Assembly (NCBI GenBank): GCA_913062735.1 | Contig: CAJXWI010000120.1 | Location: 1 to 7,368 of the forward strand | Length of the DNA stretch: 7,368 nucleotides | Direction of reading: 5' to 3' | DNA from: an uncultured Arcobacter sp. | GTDB taxonomy: Bacteria; Campylobacterota; Campylobacteria; Campylobacterales; Arcobacteraceae | Shown: positions 6,053-7,368 of the stretch, one piece after another | Position numbering within the stretch: the stretch's first letter is position 1 | How the letters are laid out: each line of letters begins with the position of its first letter | Made by a program: the position numbers and the translations under genes | Notes under the pieces: generated by a model | Told to the model about the DNA's origin: nothing | Databases searched by the model: none | What the model saw: only the letters and a program-made list of their open reading frames with translations

Positions 6053-6985
6053 TTGAAGCATTCGTTTACATCAAAAAATAAAAACACACAGTTAAAAGAA
6101 GATGCAATTAAAACACTTTTAATTGTTGCCTCAACAATATCAATATTAACAACTTTTGGAATTTTATTTTCAATTCTGTTTGAAGCAATAGAATTCTTTA
6201 AAATGAAAAGTTTTTGGTACTTTATTTCAGGAACTGAATGGTCCCCTGGTACAGAAAATAGTAAATTTGGAGCACTTCCAATTTTTGCTGGTACCTTTAT
6301 GATTACGGCTATTGCACTAAGTGTTGCCATTCCCGTTGGTTTAGGATCAGCAATTTATATGAGCGAATATGCCTCTTTACAAACAAGAGATTTCTTAAAA
6401 CCTATGCTTGAAGTACTTGCAGGTATTCCAACGGTTGTTTATGGTTTTTTTGCTGCTATTACAGTAGCTCCTTTAATTGTAAAGGGTGCCGCATTTTTTG
6501 GTCTTGAAGCTACATTTAACTCAGCACTAGCCTCAGGTGTAGTAATGGGGATTATGATTATTCCTGTTATTTCGTCATTAAGTGATGATGTAATTAGAGC
6601 AGTTCCAGATTCACAACGGAAAGCAGCTTTAGGTTTGGGATTAACGCAAGCAGAAACAATCAGAGATATAGTTATTCCTTCTGCTCTTCCAGGTATTATT
6701 TCGGCCTCTTTATTAGGTTTATCAAAAGCCTTAGGAGAAACAATGATTGTTGTTATGGCAGCAGGATTGCGTCCAAACTTATCATGGAATCCATTAGATG
6801 ATATGACCACTGTAACGGTAAGGATAGTAGATGCTCTTGTAGGGGATCAGGCGTTTAATTCACCTGAGACACTAAGTGCTTTTGGTTTGGGGTTAATTTT
6901 ATTTTTTGTTACTTTAGTGCTTAACATTATTTCATTAAACCTAATTAGAAAATTTAAAGAAAAATATAAAGTGAATACATTATGA
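6053..6985 (+). CDS. pstC: Phosphate ABC transporter permease PstC
   Basis: PstC is one of the two inner-membrane permease subunits that form the phosphate channel with PstA, powered by PstB. The 310 residues are near the usual length. Six hydrophobic segments lie at about 20-48, 75-103, 117-143, 157-178, 208-239 and 274-296. The family-typical GTEWSPG is at about 60-66, and the cytoplasmic EAA loop that docks on PstB is around QRKAALGLGLTQAE (188-201). The start is TTG at 6053, supported by AGAAAGG (6040-6046) 6 bases upstream; the next in-frame ATG would remove the first membrane segment. The stop codon overlaps the pstA start as ATGA. Expression is probably from the Pho-box-like promoter directly upstream. 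Confidence 0.95.
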   Translation: MKHSFTSKNKNTQLKEDAIKTLLIVASTISILTTFGILFSILFEAIEFFKMKSFWYFISGTEWSPGTENSKFGALPIFAGTFMITAIALSVAIPVGLGSAIYMSEYASLQTRDFLKPMLEVLAGIPTVVYGFFAAITVAPLIVKGAAFFGLEATFNSALASGVVMGIMIIPVISSLSDDVIRAVPDSQRKAALGLGLTQAETIRDIVIPSALPGIISASLLGLSKALGETMIVVMAAGLRPNLSWNPLDDMTTVTVRIVDALVGDQAFNSPETLSAFGLGLILFFVTLVLNIISLNLIRKFKEKYKVNTL

Positions 6986-7152
6986 TTTTAACTAAAAATA
7001 ATACTAACAATACTAACCCGTTTTATGATGAAACACTGAAAAAAAGACATAAAAAAGCAGCAAGATTTAAGGGTTTTACTTTAACTTCTTTGGTTTTTTC
7101 TGTTTTGTTTTTGATTTTCTTTTTAAATGAACCAACAGACATAAAATGGTAA
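6982..7152 (+). pseudogene. pstA: PstA permease, 5' fragment only
   Basis: The ATG overlaps the pstC stop as ATGA, the normal arrangement for pstC-pstA translational coupling. The 56-residue product has a polar Asn-rich start, a basic stretch LKKRHKKAARFKG (19-31) and then one hydrophobic segment, FTLTSLVFSVLFLIFFLN (32-49), matching the first membrane helix of PstA. It then runs into EPTDIKW and a stop, whereas PstA proteins are about 280 residues or longer. The DNA after residue 49 is the antisense of gmk, so about four fifths of the gene is missing. No other plus-strand frame continues PstA. The name rests on position, overlap and helix pattern. As it stands the product could not form a permease. 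Confidence 0.75.
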
Positions 7153-7301
7153 TCTATACCGTTTTTTTCGTTCTTTCTGGGTTTTCTAGTAGTAGCAGAT
7201 ATTGAAAATTCGGCCGATAAATTTTTATCCAATAAATACTTTATAATTGATGTTTTTCCAGCTCCTGAGGGTGCAGAAAAAACAATAAGTTTCCCATTCA
7301 T
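7023..7301 (-). pseudogene. gmk: Guanylate kinase, 5' fragment with a spurious tail
   Basis: Guanylate kinase phosphorylates GMP to GDP with ATP and is normally essential. The first part is unmistakable: MNGKLIVFSAPSGAGKTS with the P-loop (about 10-17), then the GMP-binding segment SISATTRKPRKNEKNGIDYHF (33-53, with Arg39, Arg42 and Tyr51). Family similarity continues to about FKKKIKN (59-65). The remaining 27 residues, rich in Lys and then Phe/Leu, are the antisense reading of pstA and pstC-end DNA and do not resemble the family. Intact Gmk is about 205 residues. The start lies 2 bases after the stop of an upstream gene, suggesting translational coupling. The lid and the rest of the core are missing, so this fragment should be inactive. 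Confidence 0.85.
7107..7128. other. Junction joining pstA and gmk head-on
   Basis: Read rightward, PstA-like sequence holds to about 7128. Read leftward on the other strand, Gmk-like sequence holds to about 7107. The breakpoint is therefore in or next to this short T-rich (plus strand) stretch, which both genes can claim. Such overlap is typical of a join formed through a few bases of shared low-complexity sequence. The exact base cannot be fixed from one sequence. Confidence 0.65.
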
Positions 7302-7303
7302 TT

Positions 7304-7368
7304 TTAAAGTATATTTAAGAGTTGTTCTTTTATCTTTTCCAACTCATCTTTCATTTCCACAACAGCTT
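7304..7368 (-). CDS. C-terminal tail of a charged helical protein upstream of gmk
   Basis: Twenty open codons on the minus strand run from the window edge to a stop at 7304-7306, 2 bases before the gmk ATG. The tail AVVEMKDELEKIKEQLLNIL has the charged heptad-like pattern of a coiled coil. In Campylobacter, as I recall, gmk also follows a gene for a strongly charged acidic protein, so this may be its counterpart. Too little is visible to name it. The tight spacing implies an operon with gmk. Confidence 0.55.
   Translation of the reverse strand, partial: AVVEMKDELEKIKEQLLNIL

Noticed and set aside
6022..6330. 102-codon minus-strand open frame
   Set aside because: It is antisense to the pstC start and promoter, with no Shine-Dalgarno or family resemblance.
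6439..6810. 123-codon minus-strand open frame
   Set aside because: It is antisense to the pstC membrane core, which is well supported.
7023..7106. The C-terminal 27 residues of the gmk frame as a real protein end or a novel small gene
   Set aside because: They are simply the antisense of the pstA 5' region, and no guanylate kinase ends in this way.
7126..7160. Programmed frameshift or stop readthrough in pstA
   Set aside because: No plus-strand frame after the stop encodes PstA-like sequence; the DNA there is gmk antisense.
1..7368. CRISPR array, insertion sequence, tRNA or phage gene
   Set aside because: No spaced repeats, transposase or integrase motifs, or tRNA cloverleaf were found on either strand.

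Overview
This window is strongly AT-rich bacterial DNA. It most likely comes from the Campylobacterota (Epsilonproteobacteria), and probably from an Arcobacter-like member of Arcobacteraceae. The evidence is the set of proteins, the preference for AGA and for A/T at third codon positions, the Ser-Leu-Ser-Ala type signal peptide end on PstS, and the gene order glmM / rpsT / prfA. As I remember it, that order also occurs in Helicobacter pylori. The genus is an inference.

The left part is housekeeping. glmM (phosphoglucosamine mutase, cell-wall precursor synthesis) runs leftward off the window edge. It diverges from rpsT (ribosomal protein S20) and prfA (release factor 1), which run rightward. 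A small DUF1653-type protein gene follows.

The centre is a phosphate-uptake locus: pstS (periplasmic phosphate-binding protein), a c-di-GMP turnover gene with EAL-CBS-GGDEF architecture, pstC (permease) and the start of pstA (second permease), which overlaps pstC by ATGA. pstS and pstC have the same upstream arrangement: GTAACC, 5 bp, GTAACC, 9 bp, TAWACT. The direct repeat has an 11-bp period and stands where a -35 box would be. This looks like a Pho box for a PhoB/PhosR-type regulator, read here from the sequence alone. Two tandem hairpins, the second with a T-tract, separate pstS from the EAL gene. They should limit readthrough, and the EAL start codon follows 13 bases after the T-tract. 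The EAL gene therefore lies between two probable phosphate-controlled promoters, which suggests a link between phosphate supply and c-di-GMP.

The right end is abnormal. pstA stops after 56 codons, and the minus strand carries the first ~65 codons of gmk (guanylate kinase). The two 5' ends meet head-on in a short A/T-rich stretch near 7107-7128, and both 3' ends are missing. Because gmk is normally essential, this is either a chimeric assembly or amplification join, or a real rearrangement with an intact gmk elsewhere. A 20-codon tail of a charged protein ends 2 bases before the gmk start at the window edge.

I see no tRNA, rRNA, CRISPR array, insertion sequence or phage gene.
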